A stretch of 64,000 bases of DNA from NCBI RefSeq assembly GCF_003990335.1, contig NZ_CP034683.1:1068501-1132500 (forward strand). The letters are read 5' to 3'. This DNA is from Rheinheimera mangrovi. Lineage in GTDB: Bacteria; Pseudomonadota; Gammaproteobacteria; Enterobacterales; Alteromonadaceae. Shown here one piece after another: positions 37,062 to 46,346 of the stretch (the first letter of the stretch is position 1; each line of letters begins with the position of its first letter). The position numbers and the translations under genes are program-made. A model generated the notes under the pieces. That model was not told the DNA's origin, searched no databases, and worked only from the letters and a program-made list of their open reading frames with translations.

Positions 37062-38192
37062 ATGGACGCTTTATTAACACTGATTGATTCCACTGGTTTG
37101 GTGCATCTGACCTGGCCTGCACTGGTGATGATGGCCGTAGGCTTTTTATTGTTGTATCTGGCAATTGCCAAAGGCTTTGAGCCGCTGCTGCTTATTCCTA
37201 TTGGTTTTGGCGCCATTCTGAGCAATATTCCCTTGGCTGGGATGAGTGAGCCGGGCGGCTTACTTTATTACATTTATCACGTGGGTATTGAAACCGGTGT
37301 ATTTCCGCTATTGATCTTTTTAGGTGTCGGAGCTTTAACGGACTTCAGTGCTTTAATCGCCAACCCTAAAATGTTGTTATTAGGCGCAGCTGCTCAGTTT
37401 GGGATTTTTTCTACCTTGCTGGGGGCTATAGCGCTCAATCTGGTTCCGGGTTTAAGTTTTACCATGAAAGAAGCTGCAGCCATTGCCATTATTGGTGGTG
37501 CAGATGGCCCTACCGCGATTTTTTTAGCCTCAAAACTGGCGCCCGAATTATTGGGAGCTATTGCGGTTGCTGCTTATTCTTATATGGCATTGGTGCCTAT
37601 TATTCAGCCCCCAATTATGCGCGCTTTAACCAGTGTGGAAGAGCGCAAAATTAAAATGGCGCAACTGAGGCAAGTCAGTCAGAAAGAAAAAATTATGTTT
37701 CCGTTGTTGGTGCTAATTTTAACCTTCCTGTTTTTGCCTACCGCAGCGCCTTTGATTGGTATGTTTTGTTTGGGTAATTTAATACGCGAAGCCGGTGTGG
37801 TGGAGCGCTTATCTAAAACTGCTCAAAACGAACTGATTAATATAGTAACTATCTTTTTAGGCTTAGCTGTAGGTTCTAAGCTCAGCGCGGACAAGTTTTT
37901 GACCACTCAGACCTTAGGTATTCTGGTGCTGGGCGCTGTGGCTTTTGGTATTGGCACAGCTTCAGGTGTATTGATGGCGAAGCTGATGAATAAGTTATCC
38001 AAAGATCCGGTCAATCCATTGATAGGTGCAGCTGGTGTATCCGCAGTGCCGATGTCAGCCCGTGTTGCCAATAAAGTAGGCTTAGAGGCTGATCCTCATA
38101 ACTTCTTGCTGATGCATGCTATGGGCCCTAATGTGGCTGGTGTGATAGGTTCTGCTGTAGCCGCTGGTATTTTGCTGGCGCTTTTACAATAA
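37062..38192 (+). CDS. oadB: Oxaloacetate decarboxylase beta subunit (sodium pump)
   Basis: 376 residues, about ten membrane helices, with the family motifs [10 protein letters not shown] (essential Asp) and [11 protein letters not shown]. It decarboxylates carboxybiotin and exports sodium. It starts nine bases after oadA. The complete set suggests a sodium-based energy budget, usual in marine relatives. Confidence 0.96.
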   Translation: MDALLTLIDSTGLVHLTWPALVMMAVGFLLLYLAIAKGFEPLLLIPIGFGAILSNIPLAGMSEPGGLLYYIYHVGIETGVFPLLIFLGVGALTDFSALIANPKMLLLGAAAQFGIFSTLLGAIALNLVPGLSFTMKEAAAIAIIGGADGPTAIFLASKLAPELLGAIAVAAYSYMALVPIIQPPIMRALTSVEERKIKMAQLRQVSQKEKIMFPLLVLILTFLFLPTAAPLIGMFCLGNLIREAGVVERLSKTAQNELINIVTIFLGLAVGSKLSADKFLTTQTLGILVLGAVAFGIGTASGVLMAKLMNKLSKDPVNPLIGAAGVSAVPMSARVANKVGLEADPHNFLLMHAMGPNVAGVIGSAVAAGILLALLQ

Positions 38193-38223
38193 AGCCTGAG
38201 TTAAAAAAGGCTGTGGAATTTAG

Positions 38224-39321
38224 TTAGCAGCTAAATTCCGCGCCTAATACCACGGCTTTTCGGGCGCCTGTCACTTCAGGAATATTGCCCGGAATTTTCT
38301 GGTCGTAAGCATAAGCCAGCCAGGCAAAAGCCATAGCTTCCACATCGTCTGCTTTCACACCTAAACTGGCGGTTTGCTGAAGTTGTACAGTAGGGAATAA
38401 CTGCTGCAAATCGCTTATTAGTACTTTGTTATATGCACCACCACCACAAACAAATAACTCAGTTATCGCTTCATTAACCAGCGCAATTTTGATGCTTTGG
38501 GCGGTAAAGCGGGTCAGCGTACGCTGCACATCGGCTGGATTGTAGTTTTTACCTTGTAGCTTGCCTGCCAGCCACTCTGAGTTGAAATACTCTCTGCCTG
38601 TGCTTTTGGGGCCTTGTAACTGAAAGTAGGGATCTGCCAAAAGAGCTGTTAATAAATTCTGTTGTATCACGCCAGAGGCTGCATATAGGCCATCTTTGTC
38701 ATACAAACCTAAGCCTTGTTGCTGGATCCAGTTGTCCATTAAACCATTGCCTGGGCCAGTATCAAAACCACGCACTGGCTGCCCGGGGTGTAGCAAAGTG
38801 ACATTGGCGATACCGCCAATATTCAGAATAGCGCGATAGCTGTTAGGCTCCGCAAAAATGGCTTGGTGAAAAGCCGGAACGAGCGGCGCACCTTGTCCAC
38901 CATAGGCCATATCTTTACGACGAAAATCGGCAATAACCCGAATGTGCGTTTCTACCGCCAGGCGGAACATATCACCAATCTGATAAGTAAAAGGCAAGCT
39001 GGCGTAAGGGCGATGCCTTATGGTTTGACCATGACAACCAATAGCGCTTATTTGTTCAGGGCTAACTTTGGCTTTAGCTAATAACTGTTTGACTGCATCG
39101 GCATAAGCCAAAGCCAGTTGTTGTTCCACTAAACCCATTAGTTCAAGTTCGTCCGAGCCGGATTGAGCCAATTGGCTTAGCTGCTGGCGTAATTGTTCAG
39201 GGAAAGGGCAAAGCAGGGAGTCGACTAATTGAGGAAAACGGCTGTCGCCAAAACGAACCAGCACCAGATCGATTCCATCGAGACTGGTGCCGGACATTAT
39301 GCCTATATACAAGCTGGACAT
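38224..39321 (-). CDS. anmK: Anhydro-N-acetylmuramic acid kinase
   Basis: 365 residues with the AnmK motifs Gly-Ile-Met-Ser-Gly-Thr-Ser-Leu-Asp-Gly-Ile-Asp near 7, Gly-His-Gly-Gln-Thr-like (Gly-Cys-His-Gly-Gln-Thr), Asn-Ile-Gly-Gly-Ile-Ala-Asn and Asp-Thr-Gly-Pro-Gly-Asn. It cleaves and phosphorylates anhydroMurNAc from wall recycling. Its ATG shares a base with the stop of the M23 gene. A hairpin (38215-38239) covers its stop. Confidence 0.96.
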   Translation of the reverse strand: MSSLYIGIMSGTSLDGIDLVLVRFGDSRFPQLVDSLLCPFPEQLRQQLSQLAQSGSDELELMGLVEQQLALAYADAVKQLLAKAKVSPEQISAIGCHGQTIRHRPYASLPFTYQIGDMFRLAVETHIRVIADFRRKDMAYGGQGAPLVPAFHQAIFAEPNSYRAILNIGGIANVTLLHPGQPVRGFDTGPGNGLMDNWIQQQGLGLYDKDGLYAASGVIQQNLLTALLADPYFQLQGPKSTGREYFNSEWLAGKLQGKNYNPADVQRTLTRFTAQSIKIALVNEAITELFVCGGGAYNKVLISDLQQLFPTVQLQQTASLGVKADDVEAMAFAWLAYAYDQKIPGNIPEVTGARKAVVLGAEFSC

Positions 39322-40628
39322 TACTCAGCAGCGGCTACTGTGATCCGCTCGTGGCTCTGCATTTGTGCTATCAGCTGTTTGGCTTCATTGACAAAAGCGA
39401 TACGTTCACTGGTAGATAAAGCATCTGCCTGAGGTAACTTCACTGTACGTGGATTACGGTGCACACCGCCTACCACAAATTCATAGTGCAAGTGAGCGCC
39501 AGTCACGCGGCCAGTTGCGCCTAAGCGACCTATCACCTGACCTTGCTTCACATTTTCACCTTGCTTCACATCACGTTTGGATAAGTGCAGGTACTTGGTG
39601 ACTATATTGTTTTTATGCTTGATAAACACATAGTTACCGTTTACGCCGTTACGTGTAGACGCAATAACCTTACCATCACCAGCCGCCATAATAGGAGTAC
39701 CTACTGCAGCAACATAGTCGACACCATTATGAGGTTTTACTTTCTTTAACACTGGGTGTAAACGGCGAGGGTTAAAATTGGAGCTAACATACTGGAAGCT
39801 GACCGGGGCTCGTAAGAAGGCTTGTTTAGTGCCTTTACCGTCCGGCTTGTAAAAGGCGCCGTCTTTGTGACGAACTGCCTGATAAGTCTGACCTTCGTTT
39901 TTAAACTGTGCAGCGAGAATATTACCGTTACCAACAAACTGACCGTCGGCATAACGGGTTTCAAAAATCACGCTGAAACTGTCACCGGCTTTAATGTCTA
40001 AACCAAAGTCGATGTCGTAACTGAAAATATTGTTGGCAAGAGTCAGCATCTGAGCTTCAGTTAAACCTGCTTCCAAACCTGCGTTCCAGAAGGAGCCATT
40101 GACCACGCCGCTGACAACTTCAGTCCGTGTTTCCACTTCTTTAAGCAATTCTTCAGCAGCAAACTTACCATTGGCAGTGCGCTGGACACGTAAGGTTTTA
40201 AGGTTGTTGATTGGATACCGAATTTCCTGCAGCTTGCCCTGATTATCTAAACCGAACTCAATTTGTTCGCCAGGGAAAATGCGGGTTAAGGTTTTGACTG
40301 GCTTGCCCAGTTCCAACACTTCCAGCATCGCGGCTTGATCTAATTTGGCTTTGCGGAAAATTGCCGACAGAATGTCGCCTTTTTTCACATCAACAGTCAC
40401 CCACTCCAGTGAGTTATCTTCGTGTGGCAGAGTGGCCAGCTGTTCAGCTGCAATTTTCTCTTCCACCAAAGGGATATCAATACTGTATCTTTTTCCAACT
40501 TCCAGCTCTGAAGTTTCTGTAGTTCTGGAGGCTGAAGCTTGTTCTGACGGGATCAACAGCATAACGGCAACGATGCCGCTTAAAGCGCCGATTAATAACC
40601 GATGTTTGATAGGCAAAGAAGAAATCAT
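39321..40628 (-). CDS. M23 murein DD-endopeptidase (MepM-like)
   Basis: About 435 residues. One N-terminal helix serves as anchor or signal (about 10-25), an OapA/LysM-like region is at about 75-145, and a lysostaphin-type M23 domain at about 300-400 has His-Asn-Gly-Val-Asp-Tyr (His and Asp zinc ligands) and His-Leu-His-Tyr-Glu. It should cut peptidoglycan crosslinks. The start at 40628 is a judgement; two earlier in-frame starts exist and none has a strong ribosome site. It is coupled to anmK. Confidence 0.9.
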   Translation of the reverse strand: MISSLPIKHRLLIGALSGIVAVMLLIPSEQASASRTTETSELEVGKRYSIDIPLVEEKIAAEQLATLPHEDNSLEWVTVDVKKGDILSAIFRKAKLDQAAMLEVLELGKPVKTLTRIFPGEQIEFGLDNQGKLQEIRYPINNLKTLRVQRTANGKFAAEELLKEVETRTEVVSGVVNGSFWNAGLEAGLTEAQMLTLANNIFSYDIDFGLDIKAGDSFSVIFETRYADGQFVGNGNILAAQFKNEGQTYQAVRHKDGAFYKPDGKGTKQAFLRAPVSFQYVSSNFNPRRLHPVLKKVKPHNGVDYVAAVGTPIMAAGDGKVIASTRNGVNGNYVFIKHKNNIVTKYLHLSKRDVKQGENVKQGQVIGRLGATGRVTGAHLHYEFVVGGVHRNPRTVKLPQADALSTSERIAFVNEAKQLIAQMQSHERITVAAAE

Positions 40629-40716
40629 AGAAAGCGCATCTCTTATTATTATCAGACAAACCAATAAAAAAATGAGCATATAACGATTTTTTGTGCGATG
40701 CCACACTTTTGTTGGT

Positions 40717-40744
40717 TTGATCTAAAGAAATGTTTCAGTAGAAT
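40717..40744 (+). promoter_or_regulatory. Probable tyrS promoter
   Basis: TTGATC and TAGAAT with a 16-base spacer, 46 bases before the ATG. Confidence 0.5.
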
Positions 40745-40790
40745 GCAGGCTTGGAATTTTGCCAAATACAAAGAGATGTAGGAGTAGACC

Positions 40791-41993
40791 ATGGCTCACT
40801 GGGAGCAGGCGCTGGCTGAGATAAAACGCGGCTGCGAAGAGATTTTGTTAGAAGAAGAGCTGATTGCCAAGTTAAAGGAAGGAAAACCTTTAAAGATCAA
40901 AGCAGGTTTTGACCCAACTGCACCAGATTTGCATTTAGGTCACACGGTTCTGATCAACAAATTACGTACCTTTCAACAGCTGGGCCATGATGTCATTTTC
41001 CTTATTGGCGACTTCACCGGCATGATTGGTGATCCAACAGGTAAAAACGTAACGCGTAAGCCGTTAACCCGCGAAGATGTGCTGGCTAACGCACAGACAT
41101 ACAAAGAGCAGGTGTTTAAGATTCTTGATCCGGCCAAAACCCGTGTGGCTTTTAACTCCGAATGGATGGAAAAGTTAGGCGCGGCTGGCATGATCAAACT
41201 GGCAGCACGCCAAACCGTAGCCAGAATGCTGGAGCGTGACGACTTTAAAAAGCGTTATGCCAATAATCAGTCTATTGCTATACACGAGTTTTTATACCCG
41301 CTGGTACAAGGTTGGGACTCCGTTGCTTTAGAAGCTGACATCGAAATGGGCGGCACCGATCAGCGCTTTAACCTGCTGATGGGTCGTGAACTGCAAAAAG
41401 ACGAAGGTCAGCGCCCACAAACCATCATTATGGTGCCGTTGCTGGAAGGTCTGGATGGTGTGCAGAAGATGTCCAAGTCCCTGGGCAACTATATTGGTAT
41501 CACGGACACGCCGGGCGAGATGTTTGGCAAAGTGATGTCCATCAGTGATGAGCTGATGTGGCGTTACTACGATTTGCTGAGTTTCCGTCCTATTGCTGAT
41601 ATTGCAGCTCTGAAGCAACAAGCCGCAGAGGGTCGTAACCCACGTGATATTAAAATTGAGCTGGCAAAGGAAATTATTGCCCGGTTCCACGATGCGGCGG
41701 CAGCTGATGCAGCGGAGCAGGATTTTATCCAGCGTTTTCAGAAAAATGCCTTGCCGGACGATATCCCTGAACTGACTTTGACTTTAACAGCAGACCGCAT
41801 CCAAATTGCTAACTTGTTAAAAGAAGCGGGTCTGGTGGAGAGTACCTCGGAAGCCCTGCGTATGATTAAGCAAGGCGCGGTTAAGCTGGACGGCGAAACT
41901 AAGGTGGAAGACAGCAAAATGGAATTCGCCAAAGGCAGTTGCCATATCTTCCAGGTGGGTAAACGTAAATTTGCTAAAATCAGTCTGGTTTAA
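40791..41993 (+). CDS. tyrS: Tyrosyl-tRNA synthetase
   Basis: 400 residues. Class I signatures His-Leu-Gly-His at 48-51 and Lys-Met-Ser-Lys-Ser at 226-230, and a C-terminal S4 domain (about 335-398). It attaches tyrosine to its tRNA. The motifs and length are those of the TyrZ-like clade. A GGAG ribosome site precedes the ATG. Monocistronic, with its own terminator. Confidence 0.97.
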   Translation: MAHWEQALAEIKRGCEEILLEEELIAKLKEGKPLKIKAGFDPTAPDLHLGHTVLINKLRTFQQLGHDVIFLIGDFTGMIGDPTGKNVTRKPLTREDVLANAQTYKEQVFKILDPAKTRVAFNSEWMEKLGAAGMIKLAARQTVARMLERDDFKKRYANNQSIAIHEFLYPLVQGWDSVALEADIEMGGTDQRFNLLMGRELQKDEGQRPQTIIMVPLLEGLDGVQKMSKSLGNYIGITDTPGEMFGKVMSISDELMWRYYDLLSFRPIADIAALKQQAAEGRNPRDIKIELAKEIIARFHDAAAADAAEQDFIQRFQKNALPDDIPELTLTLTADRIQIANLLKEAGLVESTSEALRMIKQGAVKLDGETKVEDSKMEFAKGSCHIFQVGKRKFAKISLV

Positions 41994-42013
41994 CCGCTGA
42001 TTAACTCTAAAAG

Positions 42014-42037
42014 ACCGGCTTCGATGCCGGTTTTTTT
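42014..42037 (+). terminator. Terminator of tyrS
   Basis: accggc, six bases, gccggt and a T run. Confidence 0.9.
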
Positions 42038-42045
42038 ATGTTTAA

Positions 42046-42594
42046 TCAGCTTGCTTGTCGTAAGCGGGCAAAAAGCAGCTTTTGTAATTCAGTCTTAAAT
42101 TGCAAAGGCTCAAAAGGCTGCTTTAACCAAATCACCTCCATTGCCAGCGCTGGCTGTGGATCTTCGGCGGACAACAGCGCTAGTTTAACCTGATGTCGTG
42201 TCAGCTCCTGTTGCAGCATGGGCATATCAATACCTTGCTGATTGGCCAACATCAGCACCAGTTGGGGTTTCTGCTCGCCCATCATCAGCAAGGCATCAAC
42301 TGCGTTGCGGGCATGTTGTAATTCAACCGGGAAATGCCATTGCTGGCATAACAACTGTAATAACTTGAAAAGATCTGCATCAAGGTTGACACACAACAGA
42401 TGGGCTAAAGGTTGCAACCCCTGTCTTTTATTTAACAGGCTCAGTAGCGACTGCTGCACTATGCGTCTGTGTCCACCCGGTGTTTTCCAGGCACTGAGCA
42501 AGCCTTGCTCGACCCAAAGCTGGATAGTGCGTACTGAGACGCCTAAAAGTTTTGCGGCTTGTCGGGTGGAAAGAAGTTGATGTTGCTCTGACAT
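42046..42594 (-). CDS. HTH regulator with degenerate receiver-like domain
   Basis: 182 residues from the ATG at 42594. Residues about 7-55 are an excisionase/MerR-type helix-turn-helix (Ser-Thr-Arg-Gln-Ala-Ala-Lys-Leu-Leu-Gly-Val-Ser, then Thr-Pro-Gly-Gly-His-Arg-Arg). Residues about 65-175 follow the receiver pattern (Pro-Gln-Leu-Val-Leu-Met-Leu, Gly-Ile-Asp-Met, Leu-Lys-Gln-Pro-Phe), but the phosphoacceptor Asp position is Leu, so phosphorylation is not expected. It is divergent from the SPFH gene across a palindrome and may regulate it. Confidence 0.82.
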   Translation of the reverse strand: MSEQHQLLSTRQAAKLLGVSVRTIQLWVEQGLLSAWKTPGGHRRIVQQSLLSLLNKRQGLQPLAHLLCVNLDADLFKLLQLLCQQWHFPVELQHARNAVDALLMMGEQKPQLVLMLANQQGIDMPMLQQELTRHQVKLALLSAEDPQPALAMEVIWLKQPFEPLQFKTELQKLLFARLRQAS

Positions 42595-42723
42595 AATAAC
42601 TTTTCTGATTTGATTGTTTTTATCATATTTATCAAATGAGGTTGTGTCAATGCTGCCTCTCTTTTTTATCGTCGATCGCATGATTTTTATACTTGTTTTC
42701 TTGTTTTTTTTTTAAATGCAGCT

Positions 42724-42750
42724 AATTTGATATTAAATTGATATCAAATT
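42724..42750. promoter_or_regulatory. Palindromic candidate operator upstream of the SPFH gene
   Basis: aatttgatat and atatcaaatt, exact inverted arms, lie seven bases apart. The right arm is directly followed by the SPFH ribosome site (aagggg). The tgat/atca halves recur nearby at 42607-42645. Confidence 0.6.
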
Positions 42751-42761
42751 AAGGGGTCGCG

Positions 42762-43613
42762 ATGAAAGAGTATCTGGCAACAAGCCGCAGTGGTTTAATG
42801 ATGTTAGCTGTGCTCCCGGTAGTTTTTGTATTATCCGGTTTTGCTTTGGTGGTATTAGGTGGACCGCTGAAACTCATTGCCATACTGGCGCTTATTTTGG
42901 TTGGTATAGGTTTTTTGGGTTTTTATATGGTGCAGCCTAATCAATGTGCTGTGTTGCAGCTGTTTGGAAGGTATGTAGGCTCGGATTTGCAGACAGGCCT
43001 GCGTTGGGCCAATCCGTTTTACAGCAAACAAAAAGTGTCGCTGCGAGTGCGCAACTTTGAAAGCGGTAAACTGAAAGTGAATGATCACAGCGGCAATCCG
43101 GTGGAGATTGCGGCCGTTGTGGTTTGGAAAGTCGTAGACAGCGCTGAAGCCGTATTTGAAGTGGAAGACTATGAGAACTTTGTCAGTATTCAAAGTGAAG
43201 CAGCACTACGCTTCTTAGCCTCAAGTTATCCGTATGAAGCTGCAGATGATATAGACATTAGCTTGCGCAGCAACGGACCTGAAGTGACAGATTTGCTTAA
43301 AGGTGAAATTCAGGCGCGTTTGGACAAAGCAGGTGTAGAAGTACTGGAAGCCCGTATCAGCCATTTGGCTTATGCGCCAGAAATTGCCAGTGCCATGCTG
43401 CAGCGTCAGCAGGCAAGAGCTGTAGTGATGGCACGTCAGCAGTTGGTTGAAGGTGCTGTTGGTATGGTTGAGCTGGCGTTAGCGCGTTTGTCTGAGAAAA
43501 ACATGGTGCAGTTGGACGAAGAACGCAAAGCCGCTATGGTCAGCAATTTGTTAGTGGTGCTTTGTGGTGATCATCAGGTACAGCCTGTGATCAATACCGG
43601 CACTTTGTATTAA
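42762..43613 (+). CDS. SPFH/Band-7 membrane protein
   Basis: 283 residues: two N-terminal membrane helices (about 12-35, 36-58), then an SPFH domain ([22 protein letters not shown]) and a helical tail with Arg-Gln-Gln-Ala-Arg-Ala. SPFH proteins form membrane scaffolds. This one resembles the stand-alone SPFH proteins paired with a small Arc-like protein. The ribosome site is AAGGGG. Confidence 0.9.
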   Translation: MKEYLATSRSGLMMLAVLPVVFVLSGFALVVLGGPLKLIAILALILVGIGFLGFYMVQPNQCAVLQLFGRYVGSDLQTGLRWANPFYSKQKVSLRVRNFESGKLKVNDHSGNPVEIAAVVVWKVVDSAEAVFEVEDYENFVSIQSEAALRFLASSYPYEAADDIDISLRSNGPEVTDLLKGEIQARLDKAGVEVLEARISHLAYAPEIASAMLQRQQARAVVMARQQLVEGAVGMVELALARLSEKNMVQLDEERKAAMVSNLLVVLCGDHQVQPVINTGTLY

Positions 43614-43625
43614 GCGGAGCGCTAA

Positions 43626-43808
43626 GTGTCTAAAAAAGCTTTTGCATTACGTATTGATGAAACAGTGCTGCAGGCTTTGCAGCACTGGGCTGATGATGAG
43701 TTTCGCAGTGTAAATGGCCAGATTGAATATGTATTACGCGAAGCGCTAATTCAAGCCGGCCGGCTGAAGAAAAAGCCGCCGGCCGAGCCCGCTGCAGAGC
43801 CGGATTAG
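43626..43808 (+). CDS. Small Arc/ribbon-helix-helix protein
   Basis: 60 residues from a GTG, 12 bases after the SPFH gene. It has the RHH pattern (Phe-Ala-Leu-Arg-Ile-Asp-Glu, then Ser-Val-Asn-Gly-Gln-Ile-Glu-Tyr-Val-Leu-Arg-Glu-Ala-Leu) and a Lys/Pro/Ala tail. It is probably DNA-binding, possibly autoregulating the pair. The stop overlaps that of the convergent TetR gene by a few bases. Confidence 0.82.
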   Translation: MSKKAFALRIDETVLQALQHWADDEFRSVNGQIEYVLREALIQAGRLKKKPPAEPAAEPD

Positions 43809-44380
43809 CTTAAGGCCCTAAGTAGTAACAAGGCTTGTTTTTTAGCATGCTGAGCTACAGTGGCATCCGCATGCAGTAAAGCCATACTAATGGCACCTTC
43901 TTTCAGTAACATCAAGCCATCAAGCAATAACGACTGCGTTTCCGCTGTCAGCTGATAGCTTTGCAGCTGAGTGTTCACTAAGTGTTTCACCTTGAGTTTA
44001 TGCTGAGCGCACCGCTGCAAGACAGCACTGTCTGGTCCATGGTATTCAGCTGCACAGTTCTGAAAATAACAGCCAAAAAAAGGCCCTAAGACTTGCGCCT
44101 TGCCTTCAAACCATAGGGTTAATGCATCAAATAGTTTGTCTACCGGACTTGCTGGTTCGGTACTATTTAACTGTTGTTCCAGCCACTGATAAAAGCGCTG
44201 ATGCCGAAGCTCCAGTGTGGCCAATAACAACTCGTCTTTGCTGACGAAATGGTGATACAGCGTTTTTTTGGCAATAGCAGACTGTTCTAAAATCTGATTA
44301 ATACCTACAGCATGCACACCATCGCGGTAAAACAACATTAAGGCTGTTTCTACAAGCTGCTGTTTTTTATCCTGTTCCAT
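43805..44380 (-). CDS. TetR/AcrR-family repressor
   Basis: 191 residues from the ATG at 44380 with GAGGG before it. The N-terminal HTH (Ile-Asn-Gln-Ile-Leu-Glu-Gln-Ser-Ala-Ile-Ala-Lys-Lys-Thr-Leu-Tyr-His-His-Phe) is standard. The C-terminal ligand domain holds cysteines in a Phe-Gly-Cys-Tyr-Phe-Gln-Asn-Cys cluster. It is divergent from the HPP gene, with paired operators between them, so it probably represses it and itself. The ligand is unknown. Confidence 0.92.
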   Translation of the reverse strand: MEQDKKQQLVETALMLFYRDGVHAVGINQILEQSAIAKKTLYHHFVSKDELLLATLELRHQRFYQWLEQQLNSTEPASPVDKLFDALTLWFEGKAQVLGPFFGCYFQNCAAEYHGPDSAVLQRCAQHKLKVKHLVNTQLQSYQLTAETQSLLLDGLMLLKEGAISMALLHADATVAQHAKKQALLLLRALS

Positions 44381-44409
44381 AAAAGCCCTCAGCATATTGG
44401 ATACTTAGC

Positions 44410-44468
44410 TTGACACAGGTAGACCAGTCTGTCTACAATGCAATTCATTGGTAGACAGACTGGTCTAC
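44410..44468 (+). promoter_or_regulatory. Sigma-70 promoter with paired TetR-type operators
   Basis: TTGACA (44410-44415) and TACAAT (44434-44439) are 18 bases apart. Operator gtagaccagtctgtctac (44419-44436) fills the spacer. Its exact reverse complement lies at 44451-44468, 14 bases on. Confidence 0.85.
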
Positions 44469-44484
44469 TTTCTGAGGTGGTACT

Positions 44485-44985
44485 ATGACTGAACATAAAA
44501 TCTGGGTGCAAGCTCTGCTAGCTGGTTCCGGCGCTGCGCTGGTGATGGCGTTGTTAGCTTTGCTGCAACAATGGCAGCAGTTATGGCTGGTCGCACCTTT
44601 TGGCGCTACAGCAGTGATTTTGTTTGCCTTGCCGGGTAGCCCGCTTGGTAAAGCAAAAAATGTCATAGCCGGACATTTTTTGGCGGCGCTGATTGGCCTG
44701 AGTTTTGTACATGCTTTTGGTTTAACCGTATGGAGCTTGTCCATTGCTGTGGGGTTATCTATAGGTTTAATGGTGTTGTGGAAAATTACCCATCCACCAG
44801 CAGGCGCCACTACCTTACTGATTATGTTAACGGCGCCGGACTGGTGGTTTTTACTCAACCCTGTGCTGACAGGCTCTGTGTTGATGGTAGTGGTGGCTCA
44901 TTATTATCATCAAAGCCATAGGAAAGGCCACCAACATCTGGTTAAACGTAAAGCTGCAGCAGTGCATACCAAAGCGGAAGACTGA
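44485..44985 (+). CDS. HPP family membrane protein
   Basis: 166 residues, four or five membrane helices, with the family signature His-Pro-Pro-Ala-Gly-Ala-Thr near 101 and Ala-Pro-Phe-Gly-Ala-Thr-Ala-Val near 36. HPP proteins are poorly characterised; some act in nitrite or metabolite transport. The preceding promoter and operators suggest repression by the divergent TetR protein. Its last 44 bases overlap the 3' end of the opposite-strand AEC gene. Confidence 0.88.
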   Translation: MTEHKIWVQALLAGSGAALVMALLALLQQWQQLWLVAPFGATAVILFALPGSPLGKAKNVIAGHFLAALIGLSFVHAFGLTVWSLSIAVGLSIGLMVLWKITHPPAGATTLLIMLTAPDWWFLLNPVLTGSVLMVVVAHYYHQSHRKGHQHLVKRKAAAVHTKAED

Positions 44986-45853
44986 TAAAACTCAGCAGCA
45001 AACCCAAACCAACCAAAGCTGGCACTAACCGCAGCGCCAGCCCTGCGCCAATAGCGATAGCACCGGCAGATACCATAGGCGGCATAGCGGCTTCAAACAC
45101 GACCACCTGAAGTAATAATGGGTCTGAGCTGAACAGGCTTAAAAAACCTAATGCAAGCAATGGCATTAAAACCAGCTTCACACCCAATGCAAAGATCAGC
45201 GGTTTAGCTTCTTTATTGTCCAGTTGCAACCTGAACTGAAAACCTACAGCAATCATAATGACTGGCACTAAAGTAGCGGCCAGGCTGTCGAGCACTAAAC
45301 TAAAAAATGCCGGGTAAGGAACTGATTTCAGACATAACGCCACGACCAACGCAACAAAAGAAGGGAAGGTCAGTACGCGTTTAATTATTTGGCTTGCAGT
45401 AGGTGTGGCCGCATTCGGGTTATACCAGGCCGCTAAAATAGTGGAGTAGGTCGCCAAAGCTAAAAAGGAGCCAGCCTGATCGTAAATCATGGCGTAAGGC
45501 AAAGCCTGGTCGCCAAAAAAGGCTTCGACCATAGGAAATCCCAGAAATGAAGTGTTACCCAGAGGCAATACCACCAGCAAAGCACCGACAGTGGTTTTTT
45601 CCCAGTGCCAGATTTTCCCAGCCAGAATAATTAATCCCGCCACTATAACCAGCAGTACCCAAGGCGTGATGGCGGGTAACCAAAGCTGATTTGAGAATTC
45701 TAATAACGGAATTTTTTGCAACACTAAAGCGGGCAGCGCCACAAAAAGCACAAATTGATTCAGCACTATGCCTGTTTCTTGTGGAAACTGCGGTAGCTTG
45801 CGTAGCAAAGCACCTATACACAAATACACCAGAACTAAAACAAAACTTTCCAT
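44942..45853 (-). CDS. AEC family transporter
   Basis: 303 residues with about ten membrane helices in the auxin-efflux-carrier pattern: Ile-Gly-Ala-Leu-Leu-Arg-Lys near 13, Gly-Asn-Thr-Ser-Phe-Leu-Gly-Phe-Pro near 98, and Ala-Met-Pro-Pro-Met-Val near 256. The family exports small organic anions; the substrate is not predictable. The ATG has GGAG upstream. Confidence 0.92.
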   Translation of the reverse strand: MESFVLVLVYLCIGALLRKLPQFPQETGIVLNQFVLFVALPALVLQKIPLLEFSNQLWLPAITPWVLLVIVAGLIILAGKIWHWEKTTVGALLVVLPLGNTSFLGFPMVEAFFGDQALPYAMIYDQAGSFLALATYSTILAAWYNPNAATPTASQIIKRVLTFPSFVALVVALCLKSVPYPAFFSLVLDSLAATLVPVIMIAVGFQFRLQLDNKEAKPLIFALGVKLVLMPLLALGFLSLFSSDPLLLQVVVFEAAMPPMVSAGAIAIGAGLALRLVPALVGLGLLLSFISLPLWYALLQLYV

Positions 45854-45893
45854 GAAGGCTCCTTATTCAATGCGCAGTGTAGTCGGTAGCCTG

Positions 45894-46214
45894 TTATGTG
45901 CCTATGCGACTTTCGCCTGATAGCTGTTGCAGCAAGTCCAGCTGTTTGGCCGCTTGCTTGAGCAACAACTCTTTATCCTTTTTCGTCCATTGTTTTAGCT
46001 GATATTCCAGCTTGCTGGCTGAAGAGCGGCAAGGCATAGGGTAAGTGAAGGCTAACTGCAACGGGCCTTTACCTTTGAGTGCTTTAGCCCCTCCTGTTAA
46101 TTCACCACTATGCTGGCGTAAACGTCGCTCCGGTTGGGTGCTGATCCCGGTATATAAAGCCCCTGTTGCGGTCCGAACCATATAAACAAACCATGGGGTT
46201 GATACTGCAGTCAT
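45894..46214 (-). CDS. GIY-YIG nuclease superfamily protein (UPF0213-like)
   Basis: 106 residues. The motif appears as Val-Tyr-Met-Val and Leu-Tyr-Thr-Gly-Ile near 10-22, followed by Arg-Arg-Leu-Arg-Gln-His and a C-terminal Glu (Lys-Leu-Glu-Tyr). It belongs to the YhbQ-like single-domain group, with possible DNA nuclease activity. Monocistronic. Confidence 0.9.
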   Translation of the reverse strand: MTAVSTPWFVYMVRTATGALYTGISTQPERRLRQHSGELTGGAKALKGKGPLQLAFTYPMPCRSSASKLEYQLKQWTKKDKELLLKQAAKQLDLLQQLSGESRIGT

Positions 46215-46346
46215 GCCTTGTCCTGCCTATTCTGCTACACTAGCGACGATCTATATCCTTCGTACTTGAAGCTGCAGCTTTGTTGACTGCAACTCTAGGT
46301 TATTGGGGTATAAAGGTTTGATAGTCGCTACTTTAAAGGAAATTGC

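Noticed and set aside
44986..45853. Plus-strand continuation of an HPP operon
   Set aside because: The only strong frame here is the minus-strand AEC transporter.
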